Assembly: GCA_054601695.1 (NCBI GenBank)
Contig: BAAHQB010000024.1
Coordinates: forward strand, 930,001-994,000
Origin: Amorphochlora amoebiformis
Lineage: Eukaryota; Cercozoa; Chlorarachniophyceae
Reading direction: 5' to 3'
Length of the DNA: 64,000 bases
A model generated the notes under the pieces. The model did not search any database, was not told the DNA's origin, and saw nothing but the letters and a program-made list of their open reading frames with translations. The position numbers and the translations under genes are program-made. Of the stretch, positions 1 through 63,267 are shown one piece after another (positions within the stretch are counted from its first letter, which is position 1; the number at the start of each line of letters is the position of its first letter).

Positions 1-287
1 GTACAGTAAATGTACGCATGTACGCATGTGCGCATGTTGGTGCGTACCTAGGTACGCACCAATATGTTGGTGCGTACTAGGTACGCATGCAGATACGCAT
101 GACGATACGTGTACATTAAGCGGTATGTAACAAGATATTGTCTCATTATTGTTTGAAAGTTAAAATGGTACAGTACATGTACGCATGTGCGCATGTTGGT
201 GCGTACCTAGGTACGCATGCAGATACGCATGACGATACGTGTACATTAAGCGATATGTAACAAGATATTGTCTCATTATTGTTTGAA
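1..287. repeat. Two imperfect direct repeats rich in GTACGCAT/CACGTAC palindromes
   Basis: Two copies of a roughly 110-160 bp unit (about 1-165 and 166-287) share the tail ending in TAACAAGATATTGTCTCATT. The first copy has an extra inserted palindromic segment. No coding signal was seen. Confidence 0.8.
37..62. repeat. 26-bp perfect palindrome
   Basis: The arms read TTGGTGCGTACCT and its exact reverse complement, centred on CCTAGG. The second repeat copy keeps only the inner 16 bp. Confidence 0.85.
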
Positions 288-326
288 TTTCGAAAATAAG
301 TAGGTTAGTCGAGAAAAATAACCGAC

Positions 327-23260
<22,934 letters not shown>

Positions 23261-23264
23261 CTTA

Positions 23265-23895
<631 letters not shown>

Positions 23896-23900
23896 TTAAC

Positions 23901-51205
<27,305 letters not shown>

Positions 51206-51528
51206 GCAAGTATGGACACGTGTTGGATTCTCTTTAATATGTTGAAGGTTAGATATACTTATATCTTTACGGAGATATGTCAGTATTGAAGTTTATTAGG
51301 TGAATTCAACAGAAAATATCTTATAGGTTTAAGTGAATTCGAGATGTAATACCTTAGAGGTCTTTCTTTTAAGTATTAGAGGTCTTGTTTTGATCTCTTT
51401 CAAAATCTCCTGGAATATTCCCTCCATATCCGTTTCGGAAATTTTCCCTAAGAGAAACCGACCACCAGCCGACGGAGGGATCAACAAAGGAAAGTTGGGC
51501 CAGCCGGCCACATACGCGTACCCACCTA
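51206..51528. promoter_or_regulatory. Shared intergenic region of divergent genes 3 and 4
   Basis: 323 bp between two opposed ATGs, not simple sequence. Contains direct copies of TTAGAGGTCTT (51354, 51377) and GTGAATTC (51300, 51333). No TATA box or known element can be assigned. Confidence 0.5.
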
Positions 51529-51773
51529 ATGGAGGCCCCATTTGTTGATTCCATGATGATCTCTCGTCCCAGAAAACGCCGAAGCTTCTCTCTTGCGGTA
51601 CTCTGTGATTTTCAGGAAAATCGGTTCAGGGAAAATGGTGAAATCTCATATTCCCGTACAATCCTTCAGGTTGGGGAAATTGAACTTTCTTCTGCGTCTC
51701 TGGACGACGAGATAGGGCACATCTCTCCCGAAGAACGTTGGAACACCCTACTAGATGGAAACGAGACGAAGAG
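51529..51773 (+). CDS. Gene 4 exon 1
   Basis: The ATG at 51529 is the first after an in-frame TGA at 51391. Starts MEAPFVDSMMISRPRKRRSF; ends in phase 2 at AGAG|gtgggc. Confidence 0.6.
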
Positions 51774-52732
51774 GTGGGCATCTCATAACTCCTTACAAGC
51801 TCCTTAGCTCATGAATATGTTTCGGAAGGTCCGCAAGTTTCACACTCGGCTCTCCCGGCTCTCCCAACAGCTACAGCAACCGCGAGAAGGCCTTAAAGTG
51901 CGAACTTACTGCCGTAGATGATATTTCTCGAGCCAACATGCGTGTTGTTTCTTCAGGGTGTTGGGCGTCAGCGAAAACGATGTGGAAATGTCCATGCGGT
52001 TCTTCCTCCCGAGACGAATGCTTTACGGCGCCCATTTCCCAGGTGTCAAGACAGAAGTTCAGAATCACATTTCTTGTTTTTGGATATTGCAGTCCCTCAG
52101 TATTGCTATATTCTTCACGTAGGCACAAGGAATACGATCATCCGACAAGCCCTGCGCCACGTATTTCCAAACCAACTGGACCTTATGATATCCCTCGTCA
52201 TCGAGTATAATTATGTCTCCGCGCAGGTTATAAAGTTTGGTTTTGTTTGAAACTTGATATTCCTTTATAAACCCTAAATACCTAACAAAATTTACAGAAG
52301 CAGATCAACATCCCGGGTAAGGCCTTGCGCCTCCTCGGGGCGAAAAATTTTCCGGCGGGACGCCGCAAGGCGCTCCGTATTCTAGGAGAAACAAATCATC
52401 AGGTGACAAGAGTTCGTGTCATTGAATACCTAATATGAACGCGAACTGTATTTTCTGCAGATTGAAGAAACCAACGCACGCGATTTGGCTCGTCTGGGCA
52501 TTGTTACCCCTTGTTATGAAGCGGATGAGGACTTGTTTTGCTGCAGCCTAAGCAGCCAGGTTTGGATGCATTACACAATAGATCTGCGATACGTGTAACA
52601 TATATAAGTATTTCAAATACTCACGTAGGATCATGAACTAAATATTACATATCCATTATATAAATATATATTTAACATATGTAAATGATATTTTTACAAT
52701 TAAGTGTAATATGTAAATATTTAAACACCCAC

Positions 52733-52768
<36 letters not shown>

Positions 52769-53027
52769 TATATATAATATTATATATATAATTATATATA
52801 TATATATATATTTATATACATTTATATATAATGTGCTGAAATGTAAATATGTACATATTTACTACATGTACATATAATTTACCAGATGTACATGCGCAAA
52901 GAATATATGTGCCCATGTATGTTCACACTCACCACATCTAACACAGTTATCTTCAAAAATGGTATTATCCATGTGTAACTATTTCATGTAATATATATAC
53001 ACATATATATATATATATATATATTGT

Positions 53028-53070
<43 letters not shown>

Positions 53071-53113
53071 CAATATATATATATATATATGTGTGTGTGT
53101 GTATATATGTGTG

Positions 53114-53145
<32 letters not shown>

Positions 53146-53404
53146 TATGTATATATTATAATAATATATACACCTTATACATCTATACAAATAAATGCAT
53201 TACAAATAAAAATATTTTTTTAATACTATACACATTTATATGCATGTACGTATTTCATAATTTATACTATATAATATATATATATATATATATATATCTG
53301 TTATTGTGCACGTTAAAGTCTAGTGTCGAACTAACTGTTGTGGTTCGCAGGTGTTATGGAGCCCATTCGATATTAAGCGAACCTGGGGGAGATCTTCGAT
53401 ATAG
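51529..53404 (+). CDS. Gene 4: compact seven-exon gene, function unknown
   Basis: Seven exons total 792 bp and encode 263 residues; every junction keeps the frame. Five introns are only 50-71 bp, while the sixth is 791 bp and has taken up (TA)n. The product starts with a short Arg/Lys-rich stretch (RPRKRR), has a helix-rich middle (NREKALKVLGVSENDVEMSM; RNTIIRQALRHVFPNQLDLM) and a Cys-containing C-terminal region (FCCSLSS). No membrane segment or known family was recognised. This gene probably shows what genes here look like before microsatellite expansion. It is the only one on the plus strand, diverging from gene 3 and converging on gene 5. Confidence 0.68.
51829..51897 (+). CDS. Gene 4 exon 2 (SASFTLGSPGSPNSYSNREK...)
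   Basis: 69 bp, phase 2>2. The intron before it is 55 bp, ending TTTCGGAAG. Confidence 0.65.
51957..52042 (+). CDS. Gene 4 exon 3 (VLGVSENDVEMSMRFFLPRR...)
   Basis: 86 bp, phase 2>1, after a 59-bp intron ending TTTCTTCAG; donor CCAG|gtgtca. Confidence 0.7.
52093..52226 (+). CDS. Gene 4 exon 4 (PQYCYILHVGTRNTIIRQAL...)
   Basis: 134 bp, phase 1>0, after a 50-bp intron ending GGATATTGCAG; donor CAG|gttata. Confidence 0.72.
52298..52402 (+). CDS. Gene 4 exon 5 (KQINIPGKALRLLGAKNFPA...)
   Basis: 105 bp, phase 0>0, after a 71-bp intron; donor CAG|gtgaca. Confidence 0.75.
52461..52559 (+). CDS. Gene 4 exon 6 (IEETNARDLARLGIVTPCYE...)
   Basis: 99 bp, phase 0>0, after a 58-bp intron ending ATTTTCTGCAG; donor CAG|gtttgg. 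Confidence 0.75.
52570..53330. repeat. AT-rich intron 6 of gene 4 with (TA)n
   Basis: TA runs at 52738-52830, 53000-53150 and 53270-53298; two GTCAATATATATA junctions near 53026 and 53069. Confidence 0.88.
53351..53404 (+). CDS. Gene 4 last exon (VLWSPFDIKRTWGRSSI)
   Basis: Acceptor GTTGTGGTTCGCAG, phase 0, TAG at 53402-53404. The 791-bp intron before it holds the (TA)n sequence. A poly(A) signal lies 82 bp downstream. Confidence 0.55.
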   Translation: MLWSPFDIKRTWGRSSI

Positions 53405-53439
53405 TTAGAGATTAAAATGAGCACTGAATTTTAATTAGG

Positions 53440-53965
53440 CCTGACTCATGTATAGTTCTAGTAGTTTCTAGAGTTTAATATTTCAAATAAAGGTTTGTCA
53501 CTCTGTAGATCCACCGATCGATAACCATTAATATACAATGATATGTATATTCTGTGTGTGTGTGTATATCATCTAGATCATATGCATATTTGGGCCATGA
53601 TTTAGTCTAGTATTTAAAGTATCTCTAGTATCAAACTAGTCAAAGTCTAGAAAGTTTTCAATGAGTAAACTGAATATATAATATTCTAGTATTAATAATT
53701 ATCGATTATTCTCTGTATATCCTCTAGACTCCAGAACTCTAGGAACTGTAGAGATCTAGGAGATGCCAAGTTGCGATTCCAGGTCTTGGTATATCGATCT
53801 AGAATGTCTAGAATATATATAGCTATATATATATCTAGCTAGCCATACTACTAGTACTTTTGTAAAAGTGCTGTAAATAACTAGAAATGACTAGAATGAG
53901 GTTCAAGCTAGCTATATAGACATCACAGGCAAGCCGTCTAGTTTCTAGAGTTTGTACATCTAATT
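53440..53965. other. CTAG-rich non-coding stretch
   Basis: Over 20 CTAG sites, many inside TCTAGA or ACTAG. No exon or repeat unit recognised. Between genes 4 and 5. Confidence 0.6.
53486..53491 (+). promoter_or_regulatory. Poly(A) signal AATAAA
   Basis: 82 bp after the gene 4 stop, followed by GGTTTGTCACTCTGT, a GT-rich context. Confidence 0.5.
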
Positions 53966-54011
53966 TATACTGGACTTAGTGGACTTCCTCCTTGCGCCTG
54001 GCTCACTGGCC

Positions 54012-54052
54012 TTAACAAGATTCAATCGCTCCAGTGGCCCAAAGGTTGCCCC
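54012..54052 (-). CDS. Gene 5 last exon ([12 protein letters not shown])
   Basis: Phase 1 into TAA at 54012-54014; acceptor TTCTACTTAATCAG with TTTCTAAC upstream. A competing acceptor at 54113 would give [17 protein letters not shown] and a stop. Confidence 0.5.
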
Positions 54053-54235
54053 CTGATTAAGTAGAATTATAAATGTTAGAAATGCTGCTGATCCCAGAGA
54101 TTAGCGCTTTCACTAGGCAAAGAATACAGATAAATGTATATTTATATAAATATATATATATTATATATATATATATATATATACATATAATATACATGTA
54201 TATGAATATATATATATATATATATACATGATATA

Positions 54236-54267
<32 letters not shown>

Positions 54268-54460
54268 ATGTATATATTATATGTGTATTATATTTATATA
54301 TATACATATATATATATATATATAAATGAATATATAGATGTATTAAAATATACATGTATATGTAGATGAATAGCACACACACATATATATATATATATAT
54401 TTTATATAAATATGTATTTATATTACACACACACACACACACCTATAAATATATTCATAC

Positions 54461-54493
<33 letters not shown>

Positions 54494-56083
54494 TATTTAT
54501 ATATTGTATGTATAAATTGTAAAATCGATACTTACACATTTATACACACACACACATATATATATATATATGTATATATAATTATTTATATATACATACA
54601 TAGTGTAATATGTACAATGTATATATATATATATATATATAAATATATATATATATATTGAACCTGCAATAAAGTCAAATCTCCCGCGAAATCTCCAGGC
54701 GTGTAGGCTGCAGACGGGATATCTGGCCGTAGTAGCCCCATCTCCTAAAAACCCATCGATATGTCGAACCAACCCAATACGAACAATTAACCCAGACTTC
54801 ACTTGAAATCTTTCGGTCGATCGGGAGATGGATATATATATGTATATATATTATATGTTTATATACATATATATATACATATACATATATATATATATAT
54901 ATCTGTATAATAAATCTATTTCCCATAAGAGAAGATACAGAACGATAGAGAGACGATAGATACAAGAAGGACAGACACAAAAAGCCGAGACTTACACCTG
55001 ATCCATGACAGCAAGAGAGAGTTCCAGAGATATCGAGAGAGTTCCATAGAGTTCGAGAGAGTTCCAAAAGATTTTTTTTTAGAGAATACCAGAGATGTTG
55101 AGAGAGTTTCAGAGATTTTGAGAGAGTTCCAGAGATTTCGAGAGAGTTCCAGAGATTTCGAGAGAGTGATGATGGAGGAGAGAGTGAGCAAGCACCTTGT
55201 AGACCGCCGCTACAAGTTCGGAGCAGAAGAATGTCCGCTTGAGGTCGTCGAAGTTCAGAACGGAGTTTGATCTGGCCGAGGAAGACGAATTTGAGAGGAA
55301 AAGAGAGAAAGAGAGAGAGAGTGATAGAGAAGAAGAATGGGGAAAGAGAGAGAGAGAGAGAGGGAGGGAGGAGAGAGAGAGAGAGGGAGAGAGAGGGAGG
55401 GAGGAGAGAGGGGGAAAGAGAGACAACTAGAGTGGAGGGATATATTTACGAATATTATACATGCATACATATATTAACATTGAATTCTACATACAATACA
55501 CACCACGGAACAGACATACATGCATACATACGACTAATATTTTTATAGGAAGTGCATAAATACATACATACCTACAGACGTACATACAAATCCATACGTT
55601 TTATTAATGTAAGAACCAGATACATACGTACCTACACGTACATACATACATACATACATACGATTTATGGATGTAAGACGTACAGACATAACTACATACA
55701 TACATATAAACGTTTTATAAATAAAATATAAATGAATCTCCGCGTCAGAATATGCATAAGTGTATTTCCGTAAGTTACATACACATATGCAAACATGTAG
55801 CAAATATGAATATGAAGATATCTGTTCCACATATGTAAACATATAGTAAATATGAATATGAAGATATCTGTTTACATACATATAGTAAATATGAATATGA
55901 AGATATCTGTTTACATACACATATGTAAACATGTAGCCTAAATATGAATATGACTATGAAGATACCTCATCATCTTGGTCAGACTCCACTCATACGGCTT
56001 TCCGCAGGTTGCGTCAATAACTATATATACATATATGTATTATATATATATATATGTATTACATATATATATATATATATATG

Positions 56084-56138
<55 letters not shown>

Positions 56139-56364
56139 TGTAAACCCTAACCCTGACCCTAACCCGGCCCTAACGCTGAAACTAACCCCAACTCTAACCT
56201 AACTCCCCTAACCCTAACCCTAACCCTAACCCTAACCTAAACCTAATCCTAACATTAAACCTAACCCTCGGCCTAAGCAGGTTACAGGTGCTCAGCCTCT
56301 CAAGCATCTCCCCCGACGCGCCGGTTGGTAGATGAACTGGAAATATTAAATATACATATGTATA

Positions 56365-56404
<40 letters not shown>

Positions 56405-56456
56405 AATGTATGTATGGTACGTATACATATATATATATAAATATAGTATATACATG

Positions 56457-56510
<54 letters not shown>

Positions 56511-57623
56511 CTTGTATATACTTGTTGCCTGGATAAAGGGTTGCAAATTGATAGATTCCTGGATTCACTTCAGTTGCAGAAATAAGCGTGTTGATACATA
56601 TGTTATGTGACGTAATATTACATGTTACAGTTACATATATTATGTGACGTAATATTACATGTTACAGTTACGTAATATTACATGTGACAGTTACATATAT
56701 TATGTGACGTAATATTACATGTTACAGTTACATATATTATGTGACGTAATATTACATGTGACAGTTACATATATTATGTGACGTAATATTACATGTTACA
56801 GTTACATATATTATGTGACGTAATATTACATGTGACAGTTACATATATTATGTGACGTAATATTACATGTTACAGTATGTTATGGGACATAATATTACAT
56901 GTTACAGTTACATACATTATATGACGTAATATTACATGTTACAGAATGTTATAGGACATAATATTACATGTTACAGTTACATATATTATGTGGCATAATA
57001 TATTACACGTTACAGTACATATATTACAGTTACAGTATATTATGTGACGTAATATTACATGTTACAGTTACATATATTATGTGGCATAATATATTACACG
57101 TTACAGTTACATATATTACAGTTACAGCATATTATGTGACGTAGTATTACATGTTACAATTACATATATTGTGTGTTATAATATTACATGTTACAGTTAC
57201 ATATATTATGCAGTTACAGTATATTATGTGACGTAATATTACATGTTACAGTTACATATATTGTGTTTTATAATATTACATGTTACAGTTACATATATTA
57301 CAGTTACATATATTATGTGACGTAGTATTACATGTTACAGTTACATATATTGTGTGTTATAATATTACATGTTACAGTTACATATATTACAGTTACATAT
57401 ATTATGTGACGTAGTATTACATGTTACAGTTACATATATTGTGTGTTATAATATTACATGTTACAGTTACATATATTACAGTTACATATATTATGTGACG
57501 TAGTATTACATGTTACAGTTACAGATATTGTGTGTTATAATATTACATGTTACAGTTACATATATTATGCAGTTACAATATTATGTCACGTAATATCATA
57601 TACTATATGTCATGTACTTATAC

Positions 57624-57673
<50 letters not shown>

Positions 57674-57859
57674 GTATATATGTAAACTATATAATTAATA
57701 TATATATATATATATTAATATATATATTTATATATATATATATATATGTTATATATGTATATGTTTTTTATAGACCTTGACGCAAGGCAACTTCTGCATG
57801 ACTCTCGATCCTTACATATATATCATGTATATATATATATATATATAAATATATATGTG

Positions 57860-57915
<56 letters not shown>

Positions 57916-58015
57916 TATATATTTGAAGTTCCTCTACAAGTATAAAAACAGTTTTTACATACATGTGTATACACGTGGAATGCTAGATATGTACCGTGTC
58001 TACATATGTAAATAT

Positions 58016-58053
<38 letters not shown>

Positions 58054-58068
58054 GATATATATACTTTT

Positions 58069-58166
<98 letters not shown>

Positions 58167-58202
58167 GGCATACCATCCATACTAATATGTATGTACGTAT
58201 CC

Positions 58203-58265
<63 letters not shown>

Positions 58266-58752
58266 TATGTATGTATATATATATATATACACACATATAT
58301 ATATATATATACACATATTATTAGAGTAGCAATATAAATAGTATAACAGGATACGGCTCGAAGAGTATATATCAATAGATTTTGAAATCTAGTAAAAATA
58401 CTCATGGAGATCGCTGGAGATCGCTGGAGATCCCAGGGATCGCTGGTGATCGTCTCATCCGGTACTACCGATACTACTACGACACTACCTTGTAAACGCC
58501 TGCTGGTAACGGGGCTTACTAGGTGACAGGACAGGACGTCATGCAATGTCACGCTCCGGATACGCTTGAGGGTGTTCAGGGGTGTTCGAGAAGTCTGCGA
58601 AATTCTAGAATGTTCTAGAATATCCTCGCGCACATACCCACTTTGTCCCAATCGGGTTCTATTCATAATTAATCGGATTTCAATCCAATCCTGGGCTATT
58701 GGTCTACTATACTGAGGCGTTAGCAGTGAGTGTACATGTGAATGTGTACATA

Positions 58753-58805
<53 letters not shown>

Positions 58806-58837
58806 GTTTTAAGTATCCACCATTTTTCCTCCACGAA

Positions 58838-58880
<43 letters not shown>

Positions 58881-59050
58881 GTGTGCGTGTATATATATAT
58901 ATATGTATATATGTGTATATATACATACATATATGTTTCTTATGTATCCACCATTTTTCCTCCACGAAACCCTCGATCGTGGTAAGGATGACACCAAGTC
59001 GAACCGCCTCAAATACACATAATTGTCCACTCTACAGGTGTGTTTATGAA

Positions 59051-59120
<70 letters not shown>

Positions 59121-59214
59121 GTGTATATATGTATATATATATATATATGTATATATTTGTATGTATATAAATATATTTGTGGGTATATATACATATATAT
59201 ATTCAATATGAAAG

Positions 59215-59257
<43 letters not shown>

Positions 59258-59397
59258 CTGTGATACGTCACATGTATACGCCAGCACAACATTTACATAC
59301 ACACATACATACATGCATATATTAAATAGGAAACACATACAATGTATACATGTGAATATATACGTTTTTATTCATACACACACACGCAAACACAAAG

Positions 59398-59459
<62 letters not shown>

Positions 59460-60052
59460 TATTTATATATATACAATATATGTATATATATAATATATAT
59501 ATATATATACACAAACTATTCATGTACATTCGCACCTCAGTCTTGACGAGAAGCGCCACGTGGTCGTAATGGCTATTCGTAAGCCCTCGGACAAGCGCTG
59601 GCGCTAGCCCTTGCTTAGACTGTAATAAGCGCATAGGTGCACACCAAAAACAACAAAGTCATGCTAAGATAATGGCAACACCACTGCGTAATGTCTTTTC
59701 GTGAGTCCTCAGAGAGGCGCAGGGACTACCCGTTGCTTAGACTGTGAGATTCAGTTTAGATTGTGTTTAGGAGGACTTGTTTGTTGTCTTTGTGTGTGTG
59801 TGTGTGTGTATCTTTGGCTTTGCGTTTTGTTTGGGTATCTCTCTTTCTCTCGGTACATCCTTATGTGTATGTATTTGTATGTACACATGCATATATACAT
59901 CATATATATATATATATTATATATTTAACACATGTATATATATATATATATATTATATTGTATAATATATAATATATAATATATATAAATATATATATAT
60001 ATATATATCCGTATTTTAATATATCTAAATATATATATATATACATATACTA

Positions 60053-60090
<38 letters not shown>

Positions 60091-60329
60091 GAATATATAT
60101 ATATATATATATAATATATTTGCACAGCTAGAAAAAGACACGAAAGGTTGATGAAGATATTTACATATTTATATTAATAATAATAACAATAATATATATA
60201 TATACATATGTAATACATACAGTATATACATGTAGATAGATATGTTATATATATGATATAGTTATTATATACATGTTTACACACGCGTACACTTTATATA
60301 CTCATGAGTAATCTATTATACACATACTT

Positions 60330-60394
<65 letters not shown>

Positions 60395-60447
60395 TCTAGT
60401 CACATCTGACTGAAAGGTGCCTAGCAACGGCCATCTATTCATATATG

Positions 60448-60496
<49 letters not shown>

Positions 60497-60557
60497 GTGT
60501 GTAAGCATTTTCTTATGTACATATATGTTGAAATATACACCCACATATACATATATG

Positions 60558-60598
<41 letters not shown>

Positions 60599-60758
60599 AA
60601 CATACCTTGAATAAGAGTATATCAAGAGTGGTAGCGGAAACCCGTAGATCATGTAGCCCTAATGTTATACAATATGGTATATACCGTATATGTACATGTG
60701 CATATGTGTATGAATTCTGTAACGTATTTCATTACATTATATAATGTTTTACACACAC

Positions 60759-60798
<40 letters not shown>

Positions 60799-60833
60799 AT
60801 TGTATAAGCATATATGCATACATACACAAATGC

Positions 60834-60871
<38 letters not shown>

Positions 60872-60892
60872 TAATGTTTATACGTATACATA

Positions 60893-60947
<55 letters not shown>

Positions 60948-61041
60948 ATGTGTATATATATATATAGCGACATACAATGTTTTGACATATATGCAACAAG
61001 TATATTACGTGTACCTATTCTCGACTTCCCGCTGGCAAATC

Positions 61042-61115
<74 letters not shown>

Positions 61116-61116
61116 C

Positions 61117-61199
<83 letters not shown>

Positions 61200-61208
61200 C
61201 ATATATAT

Positions 61209-61248
<40 letters not shown>

Positions 61249-61315
61249 ATGTATTCTTAGAATTCTTTTATGAATTTGCCGCATATAAAACACATACATA
61301 GTATAATATGATTAG

Positions 61316-61376
<61 letters not shown>

Positions 61377-61653
61377 CGTATATATACGTACATCGACTGG
61401 CGCTGAGGGTCTGGGAGTCTCATTTCTGATTTCTGTATATCAAACGTACGATATACATATATTACATTTTAATATTATATACATATATATATGTGTATAA
61501 ATATATATATATATGTATATATATATGTATAATATATATGTATATATACATATAGATACATATTTACATATGTACGTGTCCGTATATTTTATATATCGTG
61601 TACACATATTACATATATGTATGTAATAACATACAAACCTAATTACACACATG

Positions 61654-61718
<65 letters not shown>

Positions 61719-61727
61719 TTTGATCAT

Positions 61728-61776
<49 letters not shown>

Positions 61777-61803
61777 TATATATATATATGTATCAATACA
61801 TAC

Positions 61804-61859
<56 letters not shown>

Positions 61860-61960
61860 GAATATATACTATGAAACCTTTATGAACCATTTTCATGTCA
61901 TTTGCAGTTTTGATTTCATATACATATATAATATATATATATATATATTTGTATATATGT

Positions 61961-62000
<40 letters not shown>

Positions 62001-62104
62001 ACGTATATATATATATATATATATACATATGTGTGTGTGTGTGTAAAAATATTGAATGTATATTATTTAAATATATATATATATATACATATACATAATA
62101 CATG

Positions 62105-62153
<49 letters not shown>

Positions 62154-62199
62154 AATACATATACATAATACACACACACACATATATATACACACACAC

Positions 62200-62231
<32 letters not shown>

Positions 62232-62588
62232 TGTAACGTATAGGTACCATTTTCATGTTATTTCGTATAGCTTTGATCCATTCATCCCGCTCCGCAGTCG
62301 ATTTTGTCCTTAGGGAAATCATGCTCTTTCCCTATAATACCATACATATATACATATATATATATATATAGAGAGAGAGAGAGGAGATATGTGTGTGTGT
62401 GTATATGTGCATTCGAATTTGTCCTTAGGGAAATCACGCTCTTTCCCTATAATACCATACGAGTATATAATTATTAATACATACACACACACACACGTAT
62501 ATATATATATATGTCAATAACATATGTGATAATATATATATATTTATTTATGTATATATTTACTTAGATAGATATCATATATACACAC

Positions 62589-62668
<80 letters not shown>

Positions 62669-63070
62669 ATATAGATCTCTATCTTGTTTTTCTTCTGCTC
62701 CTTCATCTTAATCCGTGTGATATCCTCAACCATGATTATCCCGGCCATAACCTAATTTTGTACGACACATATCTATCTATACACATACACACACATATAT
62801 ATATATATACATACATGTATAAATATATACATATATATATATGGTTATATATATATATATATATATGTGTGCGTGTGTGTATATTGATGCTCATATTTGC
62901 ACTTAAAAATAGACATTTATACGAGTACATATATACAATATTTACATATATATATATATATATATATATATACATTGTTACATATACACATATACATATA
63001 TACACATATATAACAATATATATATATATAATATGTATATATATATATATATGCGTATACACTCATATAA

Positions 63071-63102
<32 letters not shown>

Positions 63103-63129
63103 GTATATATATATATATATAAGTATATA

Positions 63130-63170
<41 letters not shown>

Positions 63171-63217
63171 TTGTGAGTATATGTATATATATATATATAT
63201 ATAACAATATTTTTTTT

Positions 63218-63267
<50 letters not shown>

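Noticed and set aside
51871-52128. Minus-strand open frame opposite gene 4
   Set aside because: The plus-strand chain has six consistent introns; the antisense frame has no matching splice structure.
53995-54060. tRNA-like stretch near GATTCAATCGCTCC
   Set aside because: No complete cloverleaf could be drawn; the segment fits the last exon of gene 5.
56522-56558. Minus-strand exon [12 protein letters not shown] in gene 5
   Set aside because: 57776-57810 joins 56286-56336 directly in phase 1 and gives the expected domain order.
60404-60434. Minus-strand exon [10 protein letters not shown] in gene 5
   Set aside because: LDILLFK (60606) joins [10 protein letters not shown] (59536) directly in phase 0, as the family pattern expects.
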